Source: Solirubrobacteraceae bacterium (GTDB taxonomy: Bacteria > Actinomycetota > Thermoleophilia > Solirubrobacterales > Solirubrobacteraceae). From it: a DNA stretch of 14,447 nt. The stretch spans positions 1-14,447 of the forward strand of contig JAEMSV010000093.1 in NCBI GenBank assembly GCA_016462625.1. Reading direction: 5' to 3'. The notes under the pieces were generated by a model. It was not told the DNA's origin and did no database searches. It saw nothing but the letters and a program-made list of their open reading frames with translations. The stretch's first letter is position 1, and each line of letters opens with the position of its first letter. Position numbers and translations under genes: made by a program. Of this stretch, positions 6,139 to 14,447 are shown piece after piece.

Positions 6139-7832
6139 GCACCACGAGCACCGACGCCTTCACCGCGGAGATCCTCCGCTCCTACCTCGTGAGCACCGTC
6201 AAGGAGATGGTGATCACCACGACGCGCACCGCGTACTCGACGTGCTTCTGCCACGGCGAGGACTTCACCTGCGGCATCTTCGACGAGACCGGCCGCATGA
6301 TCGCGCAGGACCAGGGGGTCGGCGTCCACGCGGGTGGCCTGGAGGGCGCCATCGCCTCGGTCATCCGCCACGCGAACGGCCCGTTCCGGCCCGGCGACGT
6401 CTACCTCCACAACGACCCGTACGACGGCGGCACCCACCAGGCCGACGTCTGCGTCGTGCGCCCGATGTTCGCCGAGCACCAGCTCGTCGGCTTCGCCACG
6501 AACCGCGGCCACTGGAGCGACGTCGGCGGGATGGCGCCGGGCGGCTGGTCGGGCGTGGCCCAGGACATCGTGCAGGAGGGGCTGCTGCTTCCCTCGGTCC
6601 AGCTCATGAGCGCGGGCGAGATCCGCGAGGACATCCGCCGCATGGTCCTGCGCAACGTTCGGCTCAAGCATCAGTGCTGGGGCGACCTGCAGGCGCAGAT
6701 CGCGTCGGCCATCGCGGCGGAGCGGCGCATCCAGGCGCTCGTGGAGCGCAACGGGATCGCGGGCTACGAGGCGGCGGTCGAAGCTGCGATCTCCTACAGC
6801 CGCCGCCGCTTCCTCGCCGCCGTCGAGCAGCTGCCCGCGCGGGAGGGCTTCGGCGAGGACGTCATGGAGGACACCGCCACCGGTGCGGGGCCGTTCCCCA
6901 TCCGGGCGCGGATCGCCAAACAGCCCGACGGCCGCGTGCTCGCCGACTTCACCGGGACGTCGCCACAGGCGCCGGCGCCCATCAACTGCACCTTCGCCTG
7001 CACCCGCGCGGCGGTCATCGGCACGCTCATCACGATGCTCGACCCCGACATCCCGCTGAACGCCGGCGTCACCGAGATGATCGAGGTCGTCGCCCCGCTG
7101 GGCTGCATGGTCAACCCGACGTACCCCGCCCCCACCTTCGGTACGACGGCCGACCCGGTGGCGCGTGCCGCGGAGGTGCTGCTCCGGGCGCTGAGCGACC
7201 TGCTCCCTGAGCGCGCGGTCGCCGGCTCGTACTCGACCGGCCAGAACGTCACGGCCGGCGGATACACCGACGACGGCCGCGAGTTCCTCTGGTACAGCTA
7301 CCAGTCCGGCGGCTGCGGGGCCTTCAACGGCGGCGACGGCAACAGCGCCATGTGGCACGTGATGGCCAACTCGAAGAACGAGTCCTGCGAGGCGTGGGAG
7401 GCGCGCTATCCCCTGCGCTACCTCGCCTACCGGCTGCGGGACGGCTCGGGCGGCGCCGGGAAGTGGCGCGGCGGCCTGGGGACGGAGCGACGCTGGGAGA
7501 TCGAGGTGCCCACGCGCGTGTCGGCCATCAGCGGACACCACGACATCGAGGCCCACGGCCTCGACGGCGCACAGGGTGGCGCGCCCAACGGCTTCGAGAT
7601 GGTGCGCGACGGCGGCGAGCAGCAGCGGGTGCAGCACGTGTTCGGCCTGGCGTCGCCGTCGAAGTTCGCCAACCTGCCGCTGCGCGCCGGCGACGTGCTG
7701 ATCTCCAACCAGGGCGGCGGAGGCGGCTTCGGCGACCCGCGCGAGCGCGACCGCGACGCCGTGGCCGACGACGTGCGCAACGGCTACATCACCGCCGACG
7801 AGGCGCGCGACGTGTACGGCTGGACCGGCTAG
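6135..7832 (+). CDS. hyuB: ATP-dependent hydantoinase/oxoprolinase subunit B (HyuB family)
   Basis: This 565-residue protein is the hydrolytic partner of HyuA. It has the family's metal-site signature HNDPYDGGTHQAD (92-104) and NRGHWSDVGG (123-132). Also present are the mid-protein PINCTFACTRAAV and FGTTADPVARAAE, and the glycine-rich ending ISNQGGGGGFGDPRERD. In the complex, HyuA supplies phosphorylation and HyuB carries out attack on the activated substrate. The start is ATG 6135, overlapping the hyuA stop, with GGAG at 6123-6126 eight bases upstream. The stop TAG 7830-7832 shares a CTAG with the stop of the convergent regulator gene, so there is no spacer and no visible terminator. Specificity within hydantoinase, lactamase, oxoprolinase or carboxylase types remains open. 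Confidence 0.93.
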   Translation: MSTTSTDAFTAEILRSYLVSTVKEMVITTTRTAYSTCFCHGEDFTCGIFDETGRMIAQDQGVGVHAGGLEGAIASVIRHANGPFRPGDVYLHNDPYDGGTHQADVCVVRPMFAEHQLVGFATNRGHWSDVGGMAPGGWSGVAQDIVQEGLLLPSVQLMSAGEIREDIRRMVLRNVRLKHQCWGDLQAQIASAIAAERRIQALVERNGIAGYEAAVEAAISYSRRRFLAAVEQLPAREGFGEDVMEDTATGAGPFPIRARIAKQPDGRVLADFTGTSPQAPAPINCTFACTRAAVIGTLITMLDPDIPLNAGVTEMIEVVAPLGCMVNPTYPAPTFGTTADPVARAAEVLLRALSDLLPERAVAGSYSTGQNVTAGGYTDDGREFLWYSYQSGGCGAFNGGDGNSAMWHVMANSKNESCEAWEARYPLRYLAYRLRDGSGGAGKWRGGLGTERRWEIEVPTRVSAISGHHDIEAHGLDGAQGGAPNGFEMVRDGGEQQRVQHVFGLASPSKFANLPLRAGDVLISNQGGGGGFGDPRERDRDAVADDVRNGYITADEARDVYGWTG

Positions 7833-8104
7833 GCAGCGGGCGGCTGCGCGGCGCCGGCCTGGCCGAGCTCTCGGAGGCCCGCGCCCCCGTACCAGCGGCG
7901 GCTGTCGCGCCGCTCGACCATGCCCGCGGCCGAGAGCGAGGTCAGCAGGCGATGCGTCGTCGCCGGGGCCAGCCCGACCTCACGGGCGACCTCGGTCAAC
8001 GTCAACCCGTCGGCAGCGCTGGAAACGGCATGGAGGATGTTCACGACGCGGTCGACCGTCTGCATGCAGGCACCACAGGGTTCCTGTCTCGACGCAGTGT
8101 TCAT
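7829..8104 (-). CDS. IclR-type winged-helix protein lacking the effector domain
   Basis: The 91-residue product matches only the N-terminal DNA-binding domain of IclR regulators. It reads TVDRVVNILHAV, LTLTEVAREVGLAPATTHRLLTSL (helix-turn-helix), then the wing MVERRDSRRWY and LRELGQAG. Family members are usually about 250 residues with a C-terminal ligand-binding domain, which is absent; the frame stops soon after the wing. ATG 8104 was chosen because it lies just outside polA. An alternative ATG at 8065 (MQTVDRV) fits the family start equally well. With the longer start an N-terminal Cys-Gly-Ala-Cys pair (residues 10-13) is included. No convincing Shine-Dalgarno is seen. The gene is 46 bases downstream of polA on the same strand and convergent with hyuB, with interlocked stops. 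It could regulate the catabolic cluster, or be a remnant cut off when that cluster arrived (both inference). Confidence 0.75.
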   Translation of the reverse strand: MNTASRQEPCGACMQTVDRVVNILHAVSSAADGLTLTEVAREVGLAPATTHRLLTSLSAAGMVERRDSRRWYGGAGLRELGQAGAAQPPAA

Positions 8105-8150
8105 ATCGACGGACTGGCCCAACGCACCGGCCGCCGGTTCGACCGAATGG

Positions 8151-10733
8151 CTACTTCGCGTCCAGCCAGGTCCTGCCCACGCCCGCATCGACCTCCAGCG
8201 GCGGCGTGTACTCCCAGACCCCGACCATCGCGGCGACGAGGTCGTCCTTGACGGCGCGCACGGCGTCCTCCGGTCCTTCGAAGAGCAGCTCGTCGTGCAC
8301 GGTGAGGATCGGCCGGACGGGCGAACCCTCGAGCAGCCGGTCCGTCTCGATCATGGCGAGCTTCAGGATGTCCGCCGCCGTGCCCTGGATCGGCGTGTTG
8401 ACCGCCAGCCGCTCGCCGAGTGACCGGACCTGCCAGTTGCGTGCCTTCAGCTCGGGGATCTGCCGGCGGCGGCCCCACAGCGTCGTCACGTACCCGGACT
8501 CGCGGGCCTCCTCGATGGTCGCGTCGATGTAGGCCTTCACGGCGGGGAACCGCGCGAAGTACGCGTCGATGAACTCCTTGGCCTCGTCGCGCTCGATCCC
8601 GAGCCGGTCGGCCATCCCGTAGTCGGTCAGCCCGTAGACGATGCCGTAGTTGACCATCTTCGCCTTCGACCGCTGGCCCGTATCGATCTCCTCCGGCGCG
8701 ATGCCGAAGACCTGCGACGCGGTCGCCGAGTGCACGTCCTCGCCGCGGACGAAGATCTCCTTCAGCACCGGCTCGTTCGCGATGTGCGCCAGCACGCGCA
8801 GCTCGATCTGTGAGTAGTCGGCGCTGATCAGCAGGTTGCCCTCGGCCGCCTCGAAGCAGCCGCGGATCTCCCGGCCGAGCTCGGTCCGCACGGGGACGTT
8901 CTGCATGTTCGGGTCCTTCGACGACAGCCGGCCCGTCTGCGCGACGGCCTGCTCGAACGTCGTGTGGATCCGCGACTCGCCGTCGGTGAGGTGCGGGAGC
9001 GTGTCGAGGTACGTCTTCGTGAGCTGGTTGAGCTCGCGCCAGCGCTCGATCTTGGGGATGATCTCGTGCTCGTCGCGGATCGCCTGGAGCACCCGCGCGT
9101 CGGTGGAGAACCCGGTCTTGCCGCGGCGCTTGCGCGAGAGGCCGAGCTTCTCGAACAGCACCGAGCCGAGCTGCTGCGGGGAGGCGATGAGGAACTCCTC
9201 GTCGGCGAGGTCCCAGATCTCCCGCTCGAGCGTGTGGATCTCGTCGCGGACCCGGGTGCCCACCTCGTTGAGCTTCTCGACGTTGAGCCGGACCCCCTCG
9301 AGCTCCATGCTCCGCAGCACGGGAACGAGCGGCAGCTCCATGTCGCGCATGAGGCCGGTCAGCCGGCGGTCCTTCAGCTGCTCGAGCTGCCAGGCGGCGA
9401 GCGCCTCGATCAGCACTGCCCTGTCGGCCAGCTCGTCGCCGGTCTGGGTCGCCAGGCCGCGCTCGGTGCAGAGCTCCTCGAACGGATAGCCGCGGCGGGC
9501 GGGCTCGAGCAGGTAGGCGCCGATGAGCGTGTCGTGGGCGATGGACGGCGGGACGCGCCGGAGCGCCTTGACGTCGTGGCCGATGACCGGGCGGTCGCCA
9601 AGGGCGTCGACGAGCGCCTCGGGCGTCTCGACGTGGCCGGTCACGACCTGTCCCCCGCTCGCGACCGCGAAGCGCCAGCGCTCCTCCATCGCGAGCAGCT
9701 GTCCCTCTTCGATCTCGGGTGGGAGCACCGCGACGGCCACGGCGTCGCCGGGCAGCGACGCGGCGTCGGCGAGGGTCCCCTCGCGGGCGGAGGCCTCGAT
9801 CTTCACCGCCGTGTCCGGTGTGGGCGCGGCGCCGTCCTCTCCGAAGACCTCCTCGAGGCGCCGCAGCGGATCGCGCAGCTCGAACTCGCGGAAGACCTCG
9901 CGCAGCTTCGAGCGATCCGGCTCGCGCCCCAGCTCGTGCTCGACGTCGATGTCGACCGGCACGTCGCGCTGGATCGTGGCGAGCTGCTTGGAGATCCGGG
10001 CGTCGTCGGCGTGGTTGGTGAGGTTCTCCTTGCGCTTGGCGCCGGAGATGTCGTCGACGTGGCTGAGCACGCCCTCGAGGTCGCCCCACGCCTGCAGCAG
10101 CTGCGCCGCGGTCTTGTCGCCGATCCCGGGAACGCCGGGGATGTTGTCGGAGGTGTCGCCCTTCAGCCCGTAGAAGTCGGGGATCAGCTCCGGCGCGATG
10201 CCGTAGCGATCGATAACCGCCTGGTGGTCGTAGAGCTTCGTCTCCGTGATGCCCCGGGACGTCGCCATGACGTCGACCAGGCCGGCGGGATCGATGAGCT
10301 GGAACGCGTCGCGGTCGCCCGTGACGATCGTGCTCGGAATGCCCTTCTCGCGGGCGCGCTCCGCGATCGAGGCGATGACGTCGTCTGCCTCGAAGCCCTC
10401 GACCGACACGTTCTTGTAGCCGAACGCGTCAACCAGCGGCGCGAAGTGCGGCCACTGCTCCTTCAGGAGGCTCGGCCGGCTGGCGCGCTGGGCCTTGTAG
10501 TCCTGCGAGATCTCCTTGCGGCCGGAGAGTCCCGCGTCCCAGACGACGATGGTGGGCTTCACTCCATGCTCGGTGAGGATCTTCACCAGCATCGACGCGA
10601 AGCCGAAGATCGCGTTCGTCGGCTGGCCGGTGGAGGTGGCGATCGACTCGGGCAGCGCGAAGAACGCGCGGTACACGAGCGAGTTGCCGTCGATCAGGAA
10701 GAGGCGGTCAGGGCGGTCGGGCACGACCGCCAC
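8151..10733 (-). CDS. polA: DNA polymerase I
   Basis: This 860-residue protein is a full-length family A polymerase for repair and Okazaki-fragment processing. Residues 1 to about 290 form the 5'-3' exonuclease: LFLIDGNS with Asp15, FEADDVIA, TGDRDAFQL and GDTSDNIPGVPGIG. The middle domain (about 310-450) lacks the DxE and other acidic residues of a proofreading exonuclease, so 3'-5' activity is probably lost. The polymerase domain has motif A SADYSQIELR (Asp639), the O-helix RSKAKMVNYGIVYG and motif C TVHDE (Asp814). Tyr696 occupies the place of Phe762 in E. coli, as in T7 and mycobacterial enzymes. The start used is GTG 10733. GTG 10724, three codons later, has the better upstream AGGGTGG. 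A secreted-protease gene ends 13 bases upstream, leaving no room for a separate promoter in the gap. Confidence 0.97.
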   Translation of the reverse strand: MAVVPDRPDRLFLIDGNSLVYRAFFALPESIATSTGQPTNAIFGFASMLVKILTEHGVKPTIVVWDAGLSGRKEISQDYKAQRASRPSLLKEQWPHFAPLVDAFGYKNVSVEGFEADDVIASIAERAREKGIPSTIVTGDRDAFQLIDPAGLVDVMATSRGITETKLYDHQAVIDRYGIAPELIPDFYGLKGDTSDNIPGVPGIGDKTAAQLLQAWGDLEGVLSHVDDISGAKRKENLTNHADDARISKQLATIQRDVPVDIDVEHELGREPDRSKLREVFREFELRDPLRRLEEVFGEDGAAPTPDTAVKIEASAREGTLADAASLPGDAVAVAVLPPEIEEGQLLAMEERWRFAVASGGQVVTGHVETPEALVDALGDRPVIGHDVKALRRVPPSIAHDTLIGAYLLEPARRGYPFEELCTERGLATQTGDELADRAVLIEALAAWQLEQLKDRRLTGLMRDMELPLVPVLRSMELEGVRLNVEKLNEVGTRVRDEIHTLEREIWDLADEEFLIASPQQLGSVLFEKLGLSRKRRGKTGFSTDARVLQAIRDEHEIIPKIERWRELNQLTKTYLDTLPHLTDGESRIHTTFEQAVAQTGRLSSKDPNMQNVPVRTELGREIRGCFEAAEGNLLISADYSQIELRVLAHIANEPVLKEIFVRGEDVHSATASQVFGIAPEEIDTGQRSKAKMVNYGIVYGLTDYGMADRLGIERDEAKEFIDAYFARFPAVKAYIDATIEEARESGYVTTLWGRRRQIPELKARNWQVRSLGERLAVNTPIQGTAADILKLAMIETDRLLEGSPVRPILTVHDELLFEGPEDAVRAVKDDLVAAMVGVWEYTPPLEVDAGVGRTWLDAK

Positions 10734-10746
10734 CCTAACGAGCCGA

Positions 10747-13155
10747 TCAGCAGCGCTTGTAGGTGCGCTTGGCCGTCGACTTGCGGCCGTCCTTGAACGT
10801 CACGGTGGCGGTGACCGTCACGCGCTTGGACTTCAGGGTCCCGAGCGTGAGCGAGCCCGGCTTCTTCAGCGTCTTGACCTTCCGGACGCCCGAGATCTTG
10901 ACGCTGACGGACTTGATCGCGCCGGTCTTCGGCTTCTTGATCGAGAGCTTCAGCGCCTTGGTGCGCTTCATGCAGACCTTGTTCGACGGGAAGGACACGA
11001 CGTCGGCGGCGGTCGGCGAGCGCTGGGTGATCCCCGCGACCCCGCCGGTGGTGATCCGGCTCCCGACGGTCTGCGTCGCCGTGCTCTTCAGGCCCGCGTT
11101 GTCCGTCGCCGTCGCAGTCAGGGTCGTCACCCCGGGCGTCGGGCTGAAGCTCGTCACCACGCAGCTCTGCAGGCCGGAGGTCGCGTCGCTCGAGGAGCAC
11201 GACGTCCCGCTGATCACCGGCGTGGTGGGCGGGGTCGAGTCACGGTTGACGACGACCGTCGGCCCCGTCGTCGCACCGCCGACGCTGCGGGCAGAACAGC
11301 CGGCCACGGTCGTCCCATCACTCCCCGCGGACGTCGGCGCGCAGCCGGAGACGGTTTCGGTCGGCGAGCCGGGATCCGTGATGTCCCAGCCGATCGAGAC
11401 GTCACCCGTCCACCAGCCGTTCTGGCCGGTCGGCGCGGCCGGGGAGAGCACCGGCGTGACCGCCGGTGGCGAGACGTCCTGGGCCTGCGCGACAGCCCTG
11501 TCGGCCAGGATGAAGCCGGCGCCGCAGTCGGCGTCAGGGAGGCCCGGAAGCGAGCAGTCGATGACGTTCGCCGAGTTCGTCATCACGGCACGCAGCAACG
11601 ACAGCGGCATCGTGGGCTTGGCAGACAGCGCGAGCGTGGCCACCCCCGCCGCGCTCGGCGTGGCCGCGCTGGTTCCGTTGAACGTCGTGAAGCCCGGGAC
11701 GCTCGTGGCGACGCCGTCCGCCGCGGCGACGTCGGGCTTCTGGCGGACCTCAGGCGCCGGCAGGCGGACGCCGTTCTTGTCGAACAGCCTCGTCTTCGGG
11801 CCTCGGGAGCTGAAGGGCTCCGGATCGTTGAGGCCGTTGTCGTTGTGCCGGACCGCGGCGACGGTGATCGCGCCGAGCGCCGCAGCAGCGTCCGGATTGA
11901 TGGTGTCGAAGCCACCGTGCTCCGCGAAGGGCGCGGAGCCGAAGTCCGTCGACATGATGGTCTTCAGCCGGGTCAGGGCGGGTGCCCCGGGGGCCTGTGC
12001 GACCCGCTTGATGCGCAACCCCACGGTGACCGCGCTGCCGCCGCTGTTCTTCGCCCCGACGAGCTCGAGCGGGAGCCCGGAGGTGATGTTGTCCGTCGTC
12101 CCCGAGAGCAGGACCACGTTGGTCGAGGGGTTGACCAGCTCGATGTCGAGGTTCGTCTTCGCCTGCCCCCACGGCTCGTCCCACTGCAGGTACATCGTGA
12201 TGGTCCCGCCCGCGGGCAGGTTCAGCAGGGTCTGAGTCGTGTCGGTCGCCGCTCCGGCGTCGAAGTCCTCGTAGCCCGTGCCGGCGTCGAACCGCGGGCC
12301 GCCCTCCCAGCTCTGCCGGTTGCGATTGCCTGCCGAGGCGAAGTACGCAACCCCGGCGTCGCGCGCGCGGTCAACCGCCTGCGAGACCGGCCCGTCCTGG
12401 AAGAACGGCTGATTGAGGTAGAAGATGTCGTCGGCGATGACCTTCGCGCCGGCGGCCACCAGCGCGTCGATGGCGGACGCCTTGCCCGCCGCGCCCGTCG
12501 CCGTCCCCGAAGCGAACGCCATCTTGGTGACGCCCGGAGCGGTGTCGTAGATGATCTCCGCCATCGCGCGCCCCTCGTCGCTGCGCCCGGCGTGATCGGT
12601 GAGCACCGACACCTCGGCCGGCAGGTCACCCGATGCCTGGGAGCCCGCGACCTTCGTGCCGACCTGGTTGATCGAGTCCGAGATCACACCGACCTTGACA
12701 GCCGCGCCAGTCGCGCCCAGCGCGCGAGCCGCGGGGCCCTTGTGCGCCGCATCGCCCTGGCTCAGGACCGCGCCCTCGTCGGTTCCGCCCTCGATGGTCG
12801 GGGTCACGGCCGTTACGCCGGCGACCCGGGTGATCGCGGGAAGGGCGTCGACGGCGACGTATCCCGTGACCAGCCCGAGTGGCGGGCCGTCGACGTGCGC
12901 CCGGACATCCATTCCCGCGGTGGCCAGCCATCGGGCCGCGGTAGCGGCATCCCCCTCGACGTGGACGTCGACCAGCGCCCGGTCCCCGGGCGTGACCTGC
13001 ACGGTGTCGTCGACCACGGGACCTGTCGGCTGCTCGTCGCGGACCAGCGCCTGCAGGGAGCTGTCGAGTTCCCGGACGTCTGCGAGCGCCGGAACGGGCA
13101 GCGCGACGACCCAGGCCGTGGTGAGCACGGCCAGGAGGCCGCGGGACGGAAGCAT
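10747..13155 (-). CDS. Secreted subtilase-family protein with Asp-Glu-Gly in place of the His motif and a Lys-rich C-terminal domain
   Basis: From ATG 13155 this is an 802-residue protein with a Sec signal peptide (MLPSRG, a hydrophobic core, PALA cleavage after about residue 25). A GTG at 13173 would add six residues; GAGGTG overlaps that GTG and lies rather far from the ATG. The subtilase domain shows VKVGVISDS (Asp160), oxyanion ASAGN (Asn277) and nucleophile FNGTSAATP (Ser496). Where HGTHVAG is expected it reads SDEGRAMAEIIYDTAPG, with Glu194 in the His place. A beta-rich insertion separates Asn277 from Ser496. After about 555 come Ig-like repeats with paired cysteines (YDS-type PPTTPVI, TATDNAG). 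The protein ends in a basic domain (about 725-802) with 19 Lys and Cys at both ends. It is presumably exported and either an unusual serine peptidase or an inactive homologue. Confidence 0.88.
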   Translation of the reverse strand: MLPSRGLLAVLTTAWVVALPVPALADVRELDSSLQALVRDEQPTGPVVDDTVQVTPGDRALVDVHVEGDAATAARWLATAGMDVRAHVDGPPLGLVTGYVAVDALPAITRVAGVTAVTPTIEGGTDEGAVLSQGDAAHKGPAARALGATGAAVKVGVISDSINQVGTKVAGSQASGDLPAEVSVLTDHAGRSDEGRAMAEIIYDTAPGVTKMAFASGTATGAAGKASAIDALVAAGAKVIADDIFYLNQPFFQDGPVSQAVDRARDAGVAYFASAGNRNRQSWEGGPRFDAGTGYEDFDAGAATDTTQTLLNLPAGGTITMYLQWDEPWGQAKTNLDIELVNPSTNVVLLSGTTDNITSGLPLELVGAKNSGGSAVTVGLRIKRVAQAPGAPALTRLKTIMSTDFGSAPFAEHGGFDTINPDAAAALGAITVAAVRHNDNGLNDPEPFSSRGPKTRLFDKNGVRLPAPEVRQKPDVAAADGVATSVPGFTTFNGTSAATPSAAGVATLALSAKPTMPLSLLRAVMTNSANVIDCSLPGLPDADCGAGFILADRAVAQAQDVSPPAVTPVLSPAAPTGQNGWWTGDVSIGWDITDPGSPTETVSGCAPTSAGSDGTTVAGCSARSVGGATTGPTVVVNRDSTPPTTPVISGTSCSSSDATSGLQSCVVTSFSPTPGVTTLTATATDNAGLKSTATQTVGSRITTGGVAGITQRSPTAADVVSFPSNKVCMKRTKALKLSIKKPKTGAIKSVSVKISGVRKVKTLKKPGSLTLGTLKSKRVTVTATVTFKDGRKSTAKRTYKRC

Positions 13156-13281
13156 TCGGACATGGTGCCCCACCTCTCAATACACCGCAAGCCCGCGGAT
13201 CATCTCTGATCACTCGTCCGGTCCTGAGCGCTGGCCGCACCGCAGCGACCCGCGGCACCCTCGTATCCTCCCCGGTCGCCC
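13156..13281. promoter_or_regulatory. Divergent intergenic region between the subtilase and malic enzyme genes
   Basis: These 126 bases must contain the promoters for both outward-reading genes. A TATCCT hexamer (13264-13269) could be a -10 box for the malic enzyme and would give an almost leaderless transcript, in keeping with the absence of a Shine-Dalgarno before ATG 13282; no matching -35 is seen. A pair of GATCA units (around 13197-13212, the second inside palindromic TGATCA) lies mid-region and is the only obvious repeat. GAGGTG just inside the left edge is the likely ribosome binding site for the subtilase gene. Promoter placement is weakly supported. Confidence 0.3.

Positions 13282-14447
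<1,166 letters not shown>

Noticed and set aside
7833..7847. GCAGC/GCTGC hairpin directly after the hyuB stop as a terminator
   Set aside because: Only five pairs, no T-run on either strand, and it lies inside the HTH coding region.
8126..8138. ACCGG-CCG-CCGGT inverted repeat just downstream of polA as a terminator or operator
   Set aside because: Five pairs with a three-base loop and no T-run. Such GC palindromes are frequent by chance in this composition.
8105..8188. Longer start for the HTH protein at 8188, overlapping polA
   Set aside because: The added 28 residues are unlike any IclR leader and lie in the polA coding end and spacer; the start at 8104 or 8065 is more plausible.
10516..13209. 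897-codon open frame on the plus strand, opposite polA and the subtilase gene
   Set aside because: Low-complexity Arg/Gly/Asp-rich translation without domains. It is the expected shadow of two well-supported genes in GC-rich DNA, where antisense stops are rare.

Overview
The window is very GC-rich, densely coded bacterial chromosome with intergenic gaps of only 4 to 126 bases. Several features suggest an actinobacterium, most likely of the Thermoleophilia (Solirubrobacterales) type: extreme G/C preference at third codon positions, a DNA polymerase I with Tyr in the O-helix and a worn-out proofreading domain, an ACT-fused malic enzyme, and a secreted subtilase ending in a Lys-rich, Cys-bounded tail. 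The taxonomic call is inference, because no rRNA or tRNA gene is present.

Left part, bases 1-7832, plus strand: a catabolic-looking cluster. In order it holds the 3' end of a dihydroorotase/hydantoinase-type cyclic amidohydrolase, a large N,N-dimethylformamidase-family protein, a glutamate-1-semialdehyde-aminomutase-like class III PLP enzyme, and the two subunits of an ATP-dependent hydantoinase/oxoprolinase (HyuA, HyuB). Two junctions are ATGA stop/start overlaps, so the cluster reads as an operon. A near-palindrome around GGATCC lies just before the dimethylformamidase gene and resembles a GntR/VanR-type operator. A strong stem-loop spans the stop codon of the PLP-enzyme gene and may set relative expression of the hyu genes. 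Together the genes suggest opening of a cyclic or substituted amide, imide or lactam, hydrolysis of a second C-N bond, and transfer or shift of the released amino group. The substrate cannot be read from the sequence. I did not recognise this exact gene combination as a described pathway.

Middle, bases 7829-10733, minus strand: a 91-residue protein that is only the DNA-binding half of an IclR regulator. Its stop codon interlocks with that of hyuB in a single CTAG. Upstream of it on the same strand is polA, a complete DNA polymerase I.

Right part: a secreted subtilase-family protein (minus strand, 13 bases upstream of polA) in which the usual catalytic His motif is replaced by Asp-Glu-Gly. 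Diverging from it across a roughly 126-base promoter gap is a malic enzyme with an N-terminal ACT domain (plus strand), which runs off the right edge.

There are no RNA genes, insertion sequences, CRISPR arrays or phage genes that I can support, and no gene-free stretch longer than 300 bases.
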